Source: Streptacidiphilus jiangxiensis
GTDB lineage: Bacteria; Actinomycetota; Actinomycetes; Streptomycetales; Streptomycetaceae
NCBI RefSeq assembly: GCF_900109465.1
Contig: NZ_FOAZ01000013.1
Coordinates: 200,910-264,909, forward strand
Length of the DNA stretch: 64,000 nt
Reading direction: 5' to 3'
This document shows, piece by piece, positions 1-7,936 of the stretch; position 1 is the stretch's first letter; each line of letters starts with the position of its first letter. Made by a program: the position numbers and the translations under genes. The notes beneath the pieces were generated by a model. It was not told the origin of the DNA. It saw only the letters and a program-made list of their open reading frames with translations, and ran no database searches.

Positions 1-632
1 CGTGCCTGGCCGAACAGCAACTCGGCATGGGCGAGGGCCCGGGCATGACCCTCGACGTGTACGGGTAGGCGGACCGTCTGCTCCAGGGCGCGTCGCAACC
101 ACACGTCGCGCCAGCCGAGCGCGGCGTTCTCGACGAGCACACCCGCGTCCGGATCCACCCAGCCGCCGGTGACCACACCCAGCCCGAGCACGGAGCGCCC
201 GTGTGCGTGCCGGCGCAGAAAGCCCGGCAGCCGAGCCGCGACCTCCGCGAGGACCGCGTCCGGGCGCCGCGCCCTCGGCGCGTGTTCGGTCGCGACCACG
301 CGCCCGCGCAGATCGGTGAGCGAAAAGGTCAACCGCGGCACCGCGATGTGCACGCCCGCCGCGACGTGGTACGAGGTGTCGATGTCGAGCGGGATGCGGG
401 GACGGCCGGGACGGGGCGGCTCGACGGGTTCCGGCGGCTGCCACACCAGTCCCATCGCGAGCAGGTCGGCCGCGTGGCGCGACACGGCGGCCGCGCTCTG
501 TCGGGTCCGCCGGACGATCGCTGTGCGGGCGAGGGGCCCTTGGTCCAGGACAGCCCGCAGGACGGCGGCGGCTCCGTCCGTCTGCTCAGCAGCGGAGTGG
601 GTACCGGGCGTCGCGACGAGTGCTGGCAGCAT
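1..632 (-). CDS. ROK-family transcriptional regulator (C-terminus beyond window edge)
   Basis: The reading frame runs from an ATG at 632 off the left edge, giving 210 codons of the N-terminal half. Residues about 20-65 form a MarR-like winged helix (LARTAIVRRTRQSAAAVSRHAADLL is the recognition region, seen here in pieces such as TAIVRRTRQSAAAVSRHA). This is followed by GRPRIPLDID and a domain beginning around YHVAAGVHIAV, the usual opening of the ROK sugar-kinase-like domain. ROK regulators normally repress sugar uptake or catabolism genes and respond to a sugar ligand. The missing C-terminal half should hold the Cys/His zinc motif, so I cannot say whether kinase activity is possible. An AGAGG-like ribosome site lies just upstream of the ATG. 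No target gene is visible in the window. Confidence 0.8.
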   Translation of the reverse strand, partial: MLPALVATPGTHSAAEQTDGAAAVLRAVLDQGPLARTAIVRRTRQSAAAVSRHAADLLAMGLVWQPPEPVEPPRPGRPRIPLDIDTSYHVAAGVHIAVPRLTFSLTDLRGRVVATEHAPRARRPDAVLAEVAARLPGFLRRHAHGRSVLGLGVVTGGWVDPDAGVLVENAALGWRDVWLRRALEQTVRLPVHVEGHARALAHAELLFGQA

Positions 633-938
633 GATGATCCTCTGTCCGGGGTCGGCCACGTGGCAAGGTGGTAACCCGGGTGCTGAGGTGCGCAGATCCT
701 GGGTCTACCGGATGCGGCGACAGTTCGACGACGTCATGTGCCGCATGCTCGCAAGCCCGGTGAGGACCGGTCAATGGACCACGGTTACGGGCTCGTGGCG
801 GTTCTGCGAAGCGGCCACCACGACGTCCCCGACCGGCCATGGTCCGTGGCTCACCATCAGGTCGGCAGACCGCGACCCGCCCGGACCGGTGAGGGAGGGG
901 CGGCCGCTGCCCGTGCGATGCGTGTCCGTCCTTGAGGA
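633..938. other. Intergenic region between IclR and ROK genes
   Basis: This 306-base gap lies between two minus-strand genes. It should hold the 3' end of the IclR transcript and the promoter of the ROK regulator. On the minus strand a TTGACC hexamer sits near 768-773, but no convincing -10 element follows at normal spacing. I see no coding region, repeat array or strong terminator in it. Confidence 0.4.
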
Positions 939-1721
939 TCACCGACCCGGCAGGGCCGAGTGACGCAACTGCGGTGGGAGCAACAGTACTTCCAGGGCAC
1001 GGGCGCAGGAGCGAGCGTGGGCCAGGAACCACGGCAGGCGGTCGTCGGTGAGCACGTCGGGCGTGCTGCGCAGCGCGAGCGCCGCGTGCACATGACCTGT
1101 GGCCTCCAGCACCGGGACCGCGAGGGTCCGCACACCGTGCACGGACTCACCGTCGTTGAGGGCGTACCCGCGTTCGCGGACCCGCCCCAACTCCTCTTCC
1201 AGCGCCACCGGGTCCGTGATGGTGCGGTCCGTCAGGGCCGGCATCGGCAGTGACCGCAGGTCTCCCTCGCCGGGACGGGCCCAGGCCAGCAGTACCTTGC
1301 CGAGTGCGGTGGAGTGCAGCGGTCGGCGCAGGCCCAGGCCGGTCGCCGGGTTGACCGAACCGCCGACCAGGATGACGGCGTGGTCGCCGCCACGGATGGC
1401 GAGGTCCGCCGTGGCGCCGGTGCTGCGGGACAGGTCGGCGAGTTCCGGGGCGGCCCGGTGCATGCCGCGTTGGTGGAGCGAGAGTTGGCCCAGTTCCGCC
1501 ACGAGCGGACCGATCCGGTAGCGGGCGGTCTGCTCGTCCTGTTCCAGAACGTCCGCCGCGACCAGGGTACGGGCGAGGCGGTGGGTGGTGGAGACCGACA
1601 GACCCATGCGGCGGGCCAGCTCCGACACGCTCAACGCGCCCGCGTTGTCGTGGAAGCACTGCAGCAGTCCCAGAGCCCGGGTGACCGCCTGGGCTCCGGC
1701 CGGAGCGCTGGTGGATGTCAT
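939..1721 (-). CDS. IclR-family transcriptional regulator
   Basis: The protein is 260 residues, the standard IclR length. The N-terminal winged helix lies around residues 10-65 (AVTRALGLLQCF, LSVSELARRMGLSVSTTHRL). It is followed by the effector-binding GAF-like domain, with RRPLHSTALGKVLLA and the ERGYALNDGESVHGVRTLAVPV signature. The ATG at 1721 is preferred over one 36 bases further upstream because the family consensus starts close to the helix-turn-helix. The gene is divergent from the sulfonate-scavenging operon that begins with the leader ORF at 1911, so it may control that operon or its own expression. A perfect palindrome lies between them at 1798-1815. The effector is unknown. Confidence 0.9.
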   Translation of the reverse strand: MTSTSAPAGAQAVTRALGLLQCFHDNAGALSVSELARRMGLSVSTTHRLARTLVAADVLEQDEQTARYRIGPLVAELGQLSLHQRGMHRAAPELADLSRSTGATADLAIRGGDHAVILVGGSVNPATGLGLRRPLHSTALGKVLLAWARPGEGDLRSLPMPALTDRTITDPVALEEELGRVRERGYALNDGESVHGVRTLAVPVLEATGHVHAALALRSTPDVLTDDRLPWFLAHARSCARALEVLLLPPQLRHSALPGR

Positions 1722-1797
1722 GACCCAAGCATGGTCAGCGATTCCATCATCTGGCAACTATTGCGTCGATGTGAACCCCTGTGACCTGCTGCGAAGC

Positions 1798-1815
1798 ATC
1801 TGTCAGCCGACAGAT
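1798..1815. promoter_or_regulatory. Palindrome between IclR gene and sulfur operon (candidate operator)
   Basis: The sequence ATCTGTC-AGCC-GACAGAT is a perfect 7+7 inverted repeat with a 4-base spacer. It lies in the divergent intergenic region, 77 bases from the IclR start codon and 96 bases before the Cys-rich leader ORF. Its size and location suit a dimeric regulator such as IclR. Binding is inference only. Confidence 0.45.
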
Positions 1816-1910
1816 CCCACGATATGGAAAGACTTGCTGGGGGCCCCGGACGCGTGCCAGCCTCCTTCCACCACCACTCGACAGCCAGGACCGGAAGGGA
1901 GCAGATCGCG

Positions 1911-2003
1911 ATGACGACGACTCGTGTGCTGTGCCCGGTCGCCTCGCCGTCCACGTGCGGGTGTTCGCACGGGTGCTGTTGTCGCACCGCCTCTTGCCGC
2001 TGA
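1911..2003 (+). CDS. Polycysteine leader peptide of the sulfur-scavenging operon
   Basis: An ATG-initiated ORF of 30 codons has seven Cys codons (positions 8, 16, 18, 22, 23, 24 and 29), including the run CCC at 22-24. A GGAAGGGAG ribosome site lies about 10 bases upstream. It ends 106 bases before the start of the DszB-like gene. Short upstream ORFs with Cys runs act as cysteine-responsive attenuators in actinobacteria: ribosomes stalling on Cys codons during cysteine shortage let the downstream operon be expressed. The position here, at the head of an organosulfur operon, fits that role. The peptide itself probably has no function. Confidence 0.75.
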   Translation: MTTTRVLCPVASPSTCGCSHGCCCRTASCR

Positions 2004-2109
2004 CCGCGCGCTGTTCTCTCCCGCGTCCTCCAGCGCCGCTTCCCGCTTTCCATGTGGTGAGGCGCCGCGCCCACGCACCCACACTTCTCCTTCCGTTCCT
2101 GGAGCTCCC

Positions 2110-3135
2110 GTGTCCACTCTGGACGAGATCTGGTTCACCCGCTGCCCCGTCCCCACCGCGACCGGCATCGCGGCCGATCGCGGCACCCTGGCGGCCGAGT
2201 TCGCTCCGGACGGCATCGCCGTCCGTTCCCTGCAGGAGCTGCACGAAGCGGCGGAGAACAGCGACCTGGCCCGCGCCCACTACACCCACGAACTGACCGG
2301 GCTCTTCCGCGAGGGCGGCAACGTCCCGGCCCTGTGGGCCCGTTCGCGGGGCGAGGCCACCCGGGTCGTCGCGCTCACCTGGATCGAGGAACGCCAGGCG
2401 ATCCTGGTCCGCGAGGACAGCGACCTGCACCATCCCCGGCAACTACGCGGCGCCCGGCTGGCCGTGCCCCGCCACGCGATCGACATCGACTTCTGGCGGG
2501 CCATGGCCCTGCACGGCCACGCGGGCGCGCTCGCCCTGGCCGGGCTCACGCTGGACGACGCCGAGGTGGTCGACGTCGACGGGGTGCGCCGCGGACAGTG
2601 GGAGGGCGAGCTCTCGGCGCTGCGCGACGGACGCGTGGACGCCGTCTACGTCAAGGGCGCCGTCGCCGTCGAGACCGCCCGTCGCTACGGCGCCCGCGTC
2701 GCGATCGACCTCGACGCCGCCCCCGACCGACGGCACCGGGTCAACAACGGGACGCCCCGGCCGATCACCGTGCACCAGCGACTGCTGGACGAACACCCCA
2801 CCGTCGTGGCCCGGTTCCTGGCCGTACTCCTGGAGTCGGCCGACTGGGCCGCGGGCAACGGCACCGACCTGGCCCGGATCCTGAGCCTTGAGACCGGCGC
2901 CGGGGCGGAGGGCGTGGCCGGGGCCTACGGCCCTGGCACCGCGGGCAGCCTCCAGCTCTCCCTGTCCGAGGAACGCCTCGACCTGCTCGCCCAGCAGGAG
3001 CGCTTCCTGCGGGCGCAGGGCTTCCTGTCCGCCCGCGTGGACATCCGGACCTGGGCCGCCCATGAGCCCTTGCGCGAGGCACTGCGCCTCCGCGCAGCCA
3101 GTTCGACAGCGCCCTCCGCGTCGTCACCCGTCTGA
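2110..3135 (+). CDS. DszB-like desulfinase / cytoplasmic sulfonate-binding-fold protein
   Basis: The protein has 341 residues from a GTG start preceded by GGAG at 2100-2103. It has no signal peptide although its fold is that of SsuA/NMT1 periplasmic binding proteins. It resembles DszB, the 2-hydroxybiphenyl-2-sulfinate desulfinase. It has CPVP near the N-terminus with Cys12, then HYTHELTGLFREGGNVPAL with His57 and Arg67. These match the catalytic Cys-His-Arg of DszB (Cys27, His60, Arg70), and the His-to-Arg spacing of 10 is identical. The family hydrolyses an aryl sulfinate to release sulfite. It is the first structural gene of a sulfonate uptake and oxidation operon, so a role in freeing sulfite from an aromatic sulfinate is plausible. 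The substrate is unknown. A non-catalytic binding protein is the alternative. Confidence 0.7.
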   Translation: MSTLDEIWFTRCPVPTATGIAADRGTLAAEFAPDGIAVRSLQELHEAAENSDLARAHYTHELTGLFREGGNVPALWARSRGEATRVVALTWIEERQAILVREDSDLHHPRQLRGARLAVPRHAIDIDFWRAMALHGHAGALALAGLTLDDAEVVDVDGVRRGQWEGELSALRDGRVDAVYVKGAVAVETARRYGARVAIDLDAAPDRRHRVNNGTPRPITVHQRLLDEHPTVVARFLAVLLESADWAAGNGTDLARILSLETGAGAEGVAGAYGPGTAGSLQLSLSEERLDLLAQQERFLRAQGFLSARVDIRTWAAHEPLREALRLRAASSTAPSASSPV

Positions 3136-3236
3136 GCGCGCCGCCGTCCCGACCCCCGGCACCCCCCACCCGGACCCAGCCGCTCCCCCTCGCGCATCCC
3201 CGTCCGAACTCCGCCCGCCCCCTCTTGGAGCCCGCC

Positions 3237-4259
3237 GTGAAAACCCGTCCCGTCCTCCTCTCTGCCACCGCCCTCCTCGCCGGGCTCGGGCTGGCCGCCT
3301 GCTCTTCCGGCGCCACTGTCACGAGCAGCGGCCAGCCCGGAGCGGATGCCACGAACATCACCGTGCGCATCCCCGACCAGGGGAACTCCGGCATCCTCGC
3401 CCTGGGACGCAAGGACGGCTCGCTGGCCAGAGCGCTGGCCAAGGTGCACGCCAAGGTCGTCTGGACCGGCACCGCAGGCGCCTTCGCCCCGGCCGCCCAG
3501 GAACTGGACGCCAACGCCCTGGACGTCGCCGAGGGTTCGATCACCTCCGCGACCGCGGCGTTGGCACAGAGCCCCGGCTTCAAGCTCTTCGCCGCCGTCG
3601 CACCGGACCGGCTGGGCGAGGGCATCCTGGTCAAGAACAACTCCGGCATCACCTCCGTCAAGGACCTGGTCGGGAAGAAGGTCGCCGTCTGGCACGGCGG
3701 CACCAGCGAGTACCTGCTGCTCAAGGCGCTTCAGCAGAACGGCGTACCGGTCGGCTCCGTCACCCGGGTCTACCTTCAGCCCAACCAGATCGGCCCGGTG
3801 TTCAACTCCGGCCAGGTGGACGCCTGGTCCACCTGGGCCAGCTTCTCCGTGCCGCAGATCGCCGACCACGACTCGCACTTCCTGGTCACCGGCGACCAGG
3901 TCGGATCGTTGAACTACGCCGTCTGGGCGGTGCGCACCGGCTTCGCCGACCAGCACCCCGCGGTGGTCAAGGCGCTCTACGCCTACCTCCACGACGCCGG
4001 GCTCAAGCAGCAGCAGAACCCCGCCGCCTACCTGAACGTGAACACCACCAGCGGCCCGGAGGCCGTCAGCGCCGCCCAGCAGGCCGTGGAGCTCCCGATC
4101 GACAAGGCGCTGGGCACCGCGCAGCCGATCGACGCGACGGCACTGAACGACTTCCACACGGTGGCCCAGTTCTTCGCCGACCAGAAGATCACCAAGGGCT
4201 TCTTCGACGTCAAGCCCTCCGTCATCGACGTGACCTCCCTCCCTGCGAGCGCCGGATGA
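3237..4259 (+). CDS. SsuA-like aliphatic sulfonate ABC transporter, lipoprotein binding subunit
   Basis: The GTG at 3237 follows GGAG at 3227-3230. The N-terminus is a lipoprotein signal (MKTRPVLLSATALLAGLGLAAC) with the lipidated Cys at 22. The mature part has the type II binding-protein pattern of SsuA/TauA: SGITSVKDLVGKKVAVWHGG, then NSGQVDAWSTW, which normally contacts the sulfonate. Its stop overlaps the permease start by ATGA, so the two are translationally coupled. It should capture sulfonates outside the membrane and deliver them to the 4256-5940 importer. The exact ligand cannot be read from the sequence. Confidence 0.88.
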   Translation: MKTRPVLLSATALLAGLGLAACSSGATVTSSGQPGADATNITVRIPDQGNSGILALGRKDGSLARALAKVHAKVVWTGTAGAFAPAAQELDANALDVAEGSITSATAALAQSPGFKLFAAVAPDRLGEGILVKNNSGITSVKDLVGKKVAVWHGGTSEYLLLKALQQNGVPVGSVTRVYLQPNQIGPVFNSGQVDAWSTWASFSVPQIADHDSHFLVTGDQVGSLNYAVWAVRTGFADQHPAVVKALYAYLHDAGLKQQQNPAAYLNVNTTSGPEAVSAAQQAVELPIDKALGTAQPIDATALNDFHTVAQFFADQKITKGFFDVKPSVIDVTSLPASAG

Positions 4260-5116
4260 GCGCCGTGAGCGCCGCTGCGGGAACAACAGAAACCCCCGCG
4301 ACGGTGAACGCCGGCCTGGTCGCCCCACGCCCGCGTGCCGTCCGGCCTCGTCGCCCGGGTGTCGGCGTCGCGCTACGCCTCGCCGGCCCACTGGTGCTGC
4401 TGGTGGCCTGGTGGGCCGCCTCGGCGAGCGGGGCGTTGAACCCGGCCCTGCTCGCCTCACCGGGCCAGGTGCTCGCCGCGGTCCGCGAACTGTGGACCGG
4501 CGGGCAGCTCGGCGACGCGCTCGCGGTCTCGCTCACCCGGGCCGGACTCGGCCTCGCCATCGGCGCGACCATCGGTCTCGTCCTCGGCGTCATCACCGGA
4601 TTCTCCCGGGTGGGCGAGGAACTACTCGACTCCTCGGTGCAGTTGCTGCGCACGATTCCCTTCCTCTCGCTCGTGCCGCTGTTCATGGTGTGGTTCGGTA
4701 TCGGCGAGACCGCCCGTGTCGTCCTGATCGCGGTGGCGACGAGCTTCCCGATGTACGTCTCCGCCTCCGGTGGCGTCCGCTCCACCGACCGAAAGCTGGT
4801 CGAGGCGATGCGCAGCTTCGGGCTCGGCCGGCTCGCGCTCGTGCGCGAGATCGTGCTGCCCGGCGCGCTGCCCGCGCTGCTCTCCGGCCTGCGCCTGTCG
4901 ATGACACTGAGCGTCATCGCCCTGATCGCGGCCGAGGAGATCAACGCGACCGCCGGGATCGGCTACCTGATGTCCACCGCGCAGGAGTACTCCCGCACCG
5001 ACATCCTCACCGTCTGCATTCTCATCTACGCGCTGATCGGCCTGCTCGCGGACGGCACCGCCCGGCTGCTGGAACGGCTGCTGATGCCGTGGCGCGCCCA
5101 GGGAGCCCGCCGATGA
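4256..5116 (+). CDS. SsuC-like ABC transporter permease
   Basis: This is a 286-residue inner-membrane protein of the BPD_transp_1 type. An Ala-rich N-terminal segment is followed by about six membrane spans (for example LAGPLVLLVAWWAASASG, then IGATIGLVLGVITGF). The cytoplasmic coupling loop reads LVEAMRSFGLGRLALVREIVLPGALPALLSGL, with the EA...G...I...LP pattern that docks onto the ATPase. The start overlaps the binding-protein stop and its own stop overlaps the ATPase start, both as ATGA. The family imports sulfonates, nitrate or taurine. Context here points to sulfonates. Confidence 0.9.
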   Translation: MSAVSAAAGTTETPATVNAGLVAPRPRAVRPRRPGVGVALRLAGPLVLLVAWWAASASGALNPALLASPGQVLAAVRELWTGGQLGDALAVSLTRAGLGLAIGATIGLVLGVITGFSRVGEELLDSSVQLLRTIPFLSLVPLFMVWFGIGETARVVLIAVATSFPMYVSASGGVRSTDRKLVEAMRSFGLGRLALVREIVLPGALPALLSGLRLSMTLSVIALIAAEEINATAGIGYLMSTAQEYSRTDILTVCILIYALIGLLADGTARLLERLLMPWRAQGARR

Positions 5117-5940
5117 ACCAGACCATATCCCCAGCCACCGACAACGTGACGACAACCCAGGCCCAGAACACGCCTTCGAGTGGCCCGGCCGTGCACATCC
5201 GCGGCCTGCGCCGCACCTTCACCGCACCGGACGGCACCCCGCGCCACGTACTGGACGGCCTGGACCTCGACATCGCCCGCGGCGAGTTCGTGGCCCTGCT
5301 CGGTGCCAGCGGCACCGGCAAGACGACACTCCTGCGGATCCTCGGCGCGCTGGACGGCCACGACGAGGGCACGGTCCTCGTGCCGCCGTCACGGACCGTC
5401 GTGTTCCAAGAGCCGCGGCTAGTCCCCTGGAAGCGCGTGCTGGCGAACGTCGTCGTCGGCCTGCCGCGCGGTGCGCAGGTGCGCGAGACCGGGCGGCAGG
5501 CGCTGGCGGAGGTCGGCCTGGGTCGGCACGCAAAGGCCTGGCCCGCGACGCTGTCGGGCGGCGAGGCCCAGCGGGTCGCGCTCGCGCGGGCGCTGGTACG
5601 CGAGCCCGAACTGCTGCTGCTGGACGAGCCCTTCGCCGCGCTGGACGCGCTGACCCGGCTGCGGATGCAGGACTTCGTCGGCGAGCTGTGCCGGGTGCAC
5701 CGGCCCGCGGTGCTGCTCGTCACCCACGACGTGGACGAGGCCATCCGCCTGGCGGACCGGGTCGCGGTGCTGCGCGACGGTCGCCTGGTCACCGACGAAC
5801 GCATCGGCCTCGACCATCCGCGCGACGCCGGCCACCCCCGCTTCGCCTCCCTCCGCTCCCGCCTCCTCGCCGACCTCGGCGTCCAAGCCCCGGCCGCCAG
5901 CCCGAAGTCGCACCCCGCTGACCAGGAGAAGCCCGCATGA
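5113..5940 (+). CDS. SsuB-like ABC transporter ATPase
   Basis: The protein has 275 residues. The Walker A motif GASGTGKTT is at about residues 64-72, the Q-loop is FQEPRLVPW, the signature is LSGGEAQRVALARAL, and Walker B is LLLLDEPFAALD with the H-loop in VTHDVDEA. The FQEPRLLPW-type Q-loop is typical of the SsuB/TauB/NrtD group. A roughly 25-residue low-complexity N-terminus precedes the fold. It is coupled to the permease upstream and to the next gene downstream (ATGA at 5937). It powers the importer at the inner membrane face. Confidence 0.92.
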   Translation: MNQTISPATDNVTTTQAQNTPSSGPAVHIRGLRRTFTAPDGTPRHVLDGLDLDIARGEFVALLGASGTGKTTLLRILGALDGHDEGTVLVPPSRTVVFQEPRLVPWKRVLANVVVGLPRGAQVRETGRQALAEVGLGRHAKAWPATLSGGEAQRVALARALVREPELLLLDEPFAALDALTRLRMQDFVGELCRVHRPAVLLVTHDVDEAIRLADRVAVLRDGRLVTDERIGLDHPRDAGHPRFASLRSRLLADLGVQAPAASPKSHPADQEKPA

Positions 5941-6839
5941 CCGTCAACATCGGCGTCCACGACGCCAACCCGTCCCTGTACCACCTCTCCCGACTCGGCC
6001 TGCTCGAACAGCTGCTGGAACCGCTCGGCGAGACCGTGGCCTGGCACCAGATCGGCGGACTGGCCACCGCCCGGGCCCTCGCCGACGGCACCATCGACTT
6101 CGGCGGCACCGGCTCCACCCCGCCGCTGTCCGCGCAGGCCGCCGGGCTGGACCTGGTCTACGCCGCCGTCTCCGCGCCCCGCCCAGGCCACGGCGCCCTG
6201 CTGGTCCGCGCCGACAGCGACATCGAGAGCCTGGCCGACCTCAAGGGGCGGACCGTCCATCTGGCCGTCGGGTCCTGGCAGACCCACTTCCTCGGCGAGT
6301 CCTTGGCTGCGCACGGTCTCTCCTACGGCCGCGACATCACCGCCGCACGCTCCACCGCCGACTCCTACCGGCGTCTGCTGGACTGCTCGGTGGACGCCTG
6401 GGTCGCCCAGGGTGCCGAACTGTTCGCCGCACGCCGCGCAGGACGGGTCCGCACGCTCGTCGAGGCCGGGGACGTGATCGCGGACCGCTCGGTCTTCTTC
6501 ACCCGCCGCGACGTGGCAGACACCCGCGCCGAGCTCGTCGGGCTCATCGTGCGCGCGCTGCAGCACGCCGACGACTGGGCCGCCGCGCACCTCGACGAGG
6601 CCGCCGACATCGCCGCAGCCGACCAGGGCGGCACCGCCGCCGACTGGCGCGAGGCCCTGGCCACCCTGCCCTGGCGCCTGGAGCCCGTCTCCGACGCATT
6701 CCTCGCGGAGCAGCAGGAGGCGGCCGACATCCTCGCCGAGGCCGGCTTCCTGCCCCGGCCCGTCACCGTCGCCGACGCCCGCCACGCCGCCCTCGACCAG
6801 GCCGCCACCTCCGCACTCGCGACCGGGCAGGAGAACTGA
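5937..6839 (+). CDS. Second SsuA-fold protein lacking a signal peptide
   Basis: These 300 residues begin directly with the first strand of a binding-protein fold (MTVNIGVHDANPSLYHLSR). LADGTIDFGGTGSTPPLSAQAAG and LADLKGRTVHLAVGS follow, both typical of SsuA/NMT1-type proteins. There is no secretion signal or lipobox, so it should stay in the cytoplasm. It lies between the importer ATPase and the monooxygenase, overlapping the former by ATGA. It could be a cytoplasmic carrier or chaperone for the substrate, or a second enzyme of the DszB class. I cannot place a DszB-like Cys-His-Arg set in it, so the catalytic option is weak. The fold call is confident and the role is not. Confidence 0.7.
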   Translation: MTVNIGVHDANPSLYHLSRLGLLEQLLEPLGETVAWHQIGGLATARALADGTIDFGGTGSTPPLSAQAAGLDLVYAAVSAPRPGHGALLVRADSDIESLADLKGRTVHLAVGSWQTHFLGESLAAHGLSYGRDITAARSTADSYRRLLDCSVDAWVAQGAELFAARRAGRVRTLVEAGDVIADRSVFFTRRDVADTRAELVGLIVRALQHADDWAAAHLDEAADIAAADQGGTAADWREALATLPWRLEPVSDAFLAEQQEAADILAEAGFLPRPVTVADARHAALDQAATSALATGQEN

Positions 6840-6841
6840 CC

Positions 6842-7936
6842 GTGTCCACGACCCGCACCCCCGAGGTCCTGTGGTACCTCATCCCGCGCGAAGGCGCCTA
6901 CCCCTGGGAGCCGACCGGACGCCGCCCCGTCGACCTCGCCTACCTGCAGCAACTCGGCATCGCCGTGGACCGGCTGGGCTTCGACGGCGCGCTCTTCGCC
7001 ACCGACCTCTACGACGTGTGGCCGCTCGCCAGCGCCGTCGCCTCGGTCACCCGGCCCTCGTTCAAGCCGCTGCTCGCCGTCCACCCCGGGCTGATCTCGC
7101 CCACCCAGCTCGCCAAGATGGCGCTCAGCTTCGCCCACCTCTTCGGCCCGGACCGGCTCCGGTTCAACGTCGTCAACGGCTCCACCGAACAACTGCGGCA
7201 GGCGGGGATGCAGTTGGAGCACGACGAGCGCTACCTGCTCAGCGGCGAGTACTGGTCCCTGGTCAAGCGCCTCACCGCGGGCGAGGTCTTCGACCACAAG
7301 GGCCGCTTCTACGAGCTCACCGGCGCCGGCGCCAGCCTGCGCGAACTCACCGCGATCCAGGGCGGCACCCACACCCCGCTGTGGTTCGGCGGCTCCTCCG
7401 CCCCCGGCATCGAGATGGCCGCCGAGCACGTCGACGTCTACCTCACCTGGGGCGAGCCCCCGCACCTGCTCAAGGAGAAGCTGGAGCACGTCCGCGAACG
7501 GGCCGCCGCCCACGGGCGGGAGCTACGACTCGGCCTGCGGCTTCACCTGATCGTCCGGGACACCGAGGACGAGGCGTGGGCCGCCGCCGACCGGCTGCTC
7601 GACGTCACCAGCCAGGCCACCTACACCCGCATGCTCGGCGACCCCGACACCCGGGACGGCGAGGGCTGGCAGCGCCAGTTCCGCCAGCACGGCGGCAAGG
7701 TGCCCGCGCACGCGCGCGAGCTGGAGAAGCACCCCAACCTCTGGCCCGGCATGAGCCTGTTCCGCCCCGGCCCCGGCACCGCCGTCGTCGGCAGCACCGC
7801 GCAGGTGCTGGAGCGGCTCGCTGAGTTCCAGGAGCTGGGCGTGGACACCTTCATCCTCTCCGGCAACCCGCTGCTGGAGGAGTCCTACCGGATCGCCGAG
7901 ACCATCCTGCCCGCGCTGCGCGGCGGCCTCGCATGA
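6842..7936 (+). CDS. SsuD-like FMNH2-dependent sulfonate monooxygenase (LLM family)
   Basis: This is a 364-residue bacterial-luciferase-like (LLM) protein starting at GTG 6842, two bases after the previous stop. Features shared with alkanesulfonate monooxygenase SsuD are the N-terminal WYLIPREGAYPW, the FNVVNGS core strand, YWSLVKRLTAGEVFDHKGRF, and LWFGGSSAPGIEMAAEHVDVYLTWGEPP near the flavin site. SsuD uses reduced FMN and oxygen to cleave the C-S bond of a sulfonate, giving an aldehyde and sulfite. No flavin reductase is encoded in this operon, so reduced flavin must come from elsewhere. The stop overlaps the next start by ATGA. Confidence 0.85.
   Translation: MSTTRTPEVLWYLIPREGAYPWEPTGRRPVDLAYLQQLGIAVDRLGFDGALFATDLYDVWPLASAVASVTRPSFKPLLAVHPGLISPTQLAKMALSFAHLFGPDRLRFNVVNGSTEQLRQAGMQLEHDERYLLSGEYWSLVKRLTAGEVFDHKGRFYELTGAGASLRELTAIQGGTHTPLWFGGSSAPGIEMAAEHVDVYLTWGEPPHLLKEKLEHVRERAAAHGRELRLGLRLHLIVRDTEDEAWAAADRLLDVTSQATYTRMLGDPDTRDGEGWQRQFRQHGGKVPAHARELEKHPNLWPGMSLFRPGPGTAVVGSTAQVLERLAEFQELGVDTFILSGNPLLEESYRIAETILPALRGGLA

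Noticed and set aside
1722..1757. Upstream start giving the IclR protein 12 more residues
   Set aside because: The family starts close to the helix-turn-helix, and the extra residues show no similarity to IclR N-termini.
1774..1785. Single ACCCCTGTG near the IclR gene as another LAL operator
   Set aside because: Only one unit is present, without the 11-bp tandem arrangement.
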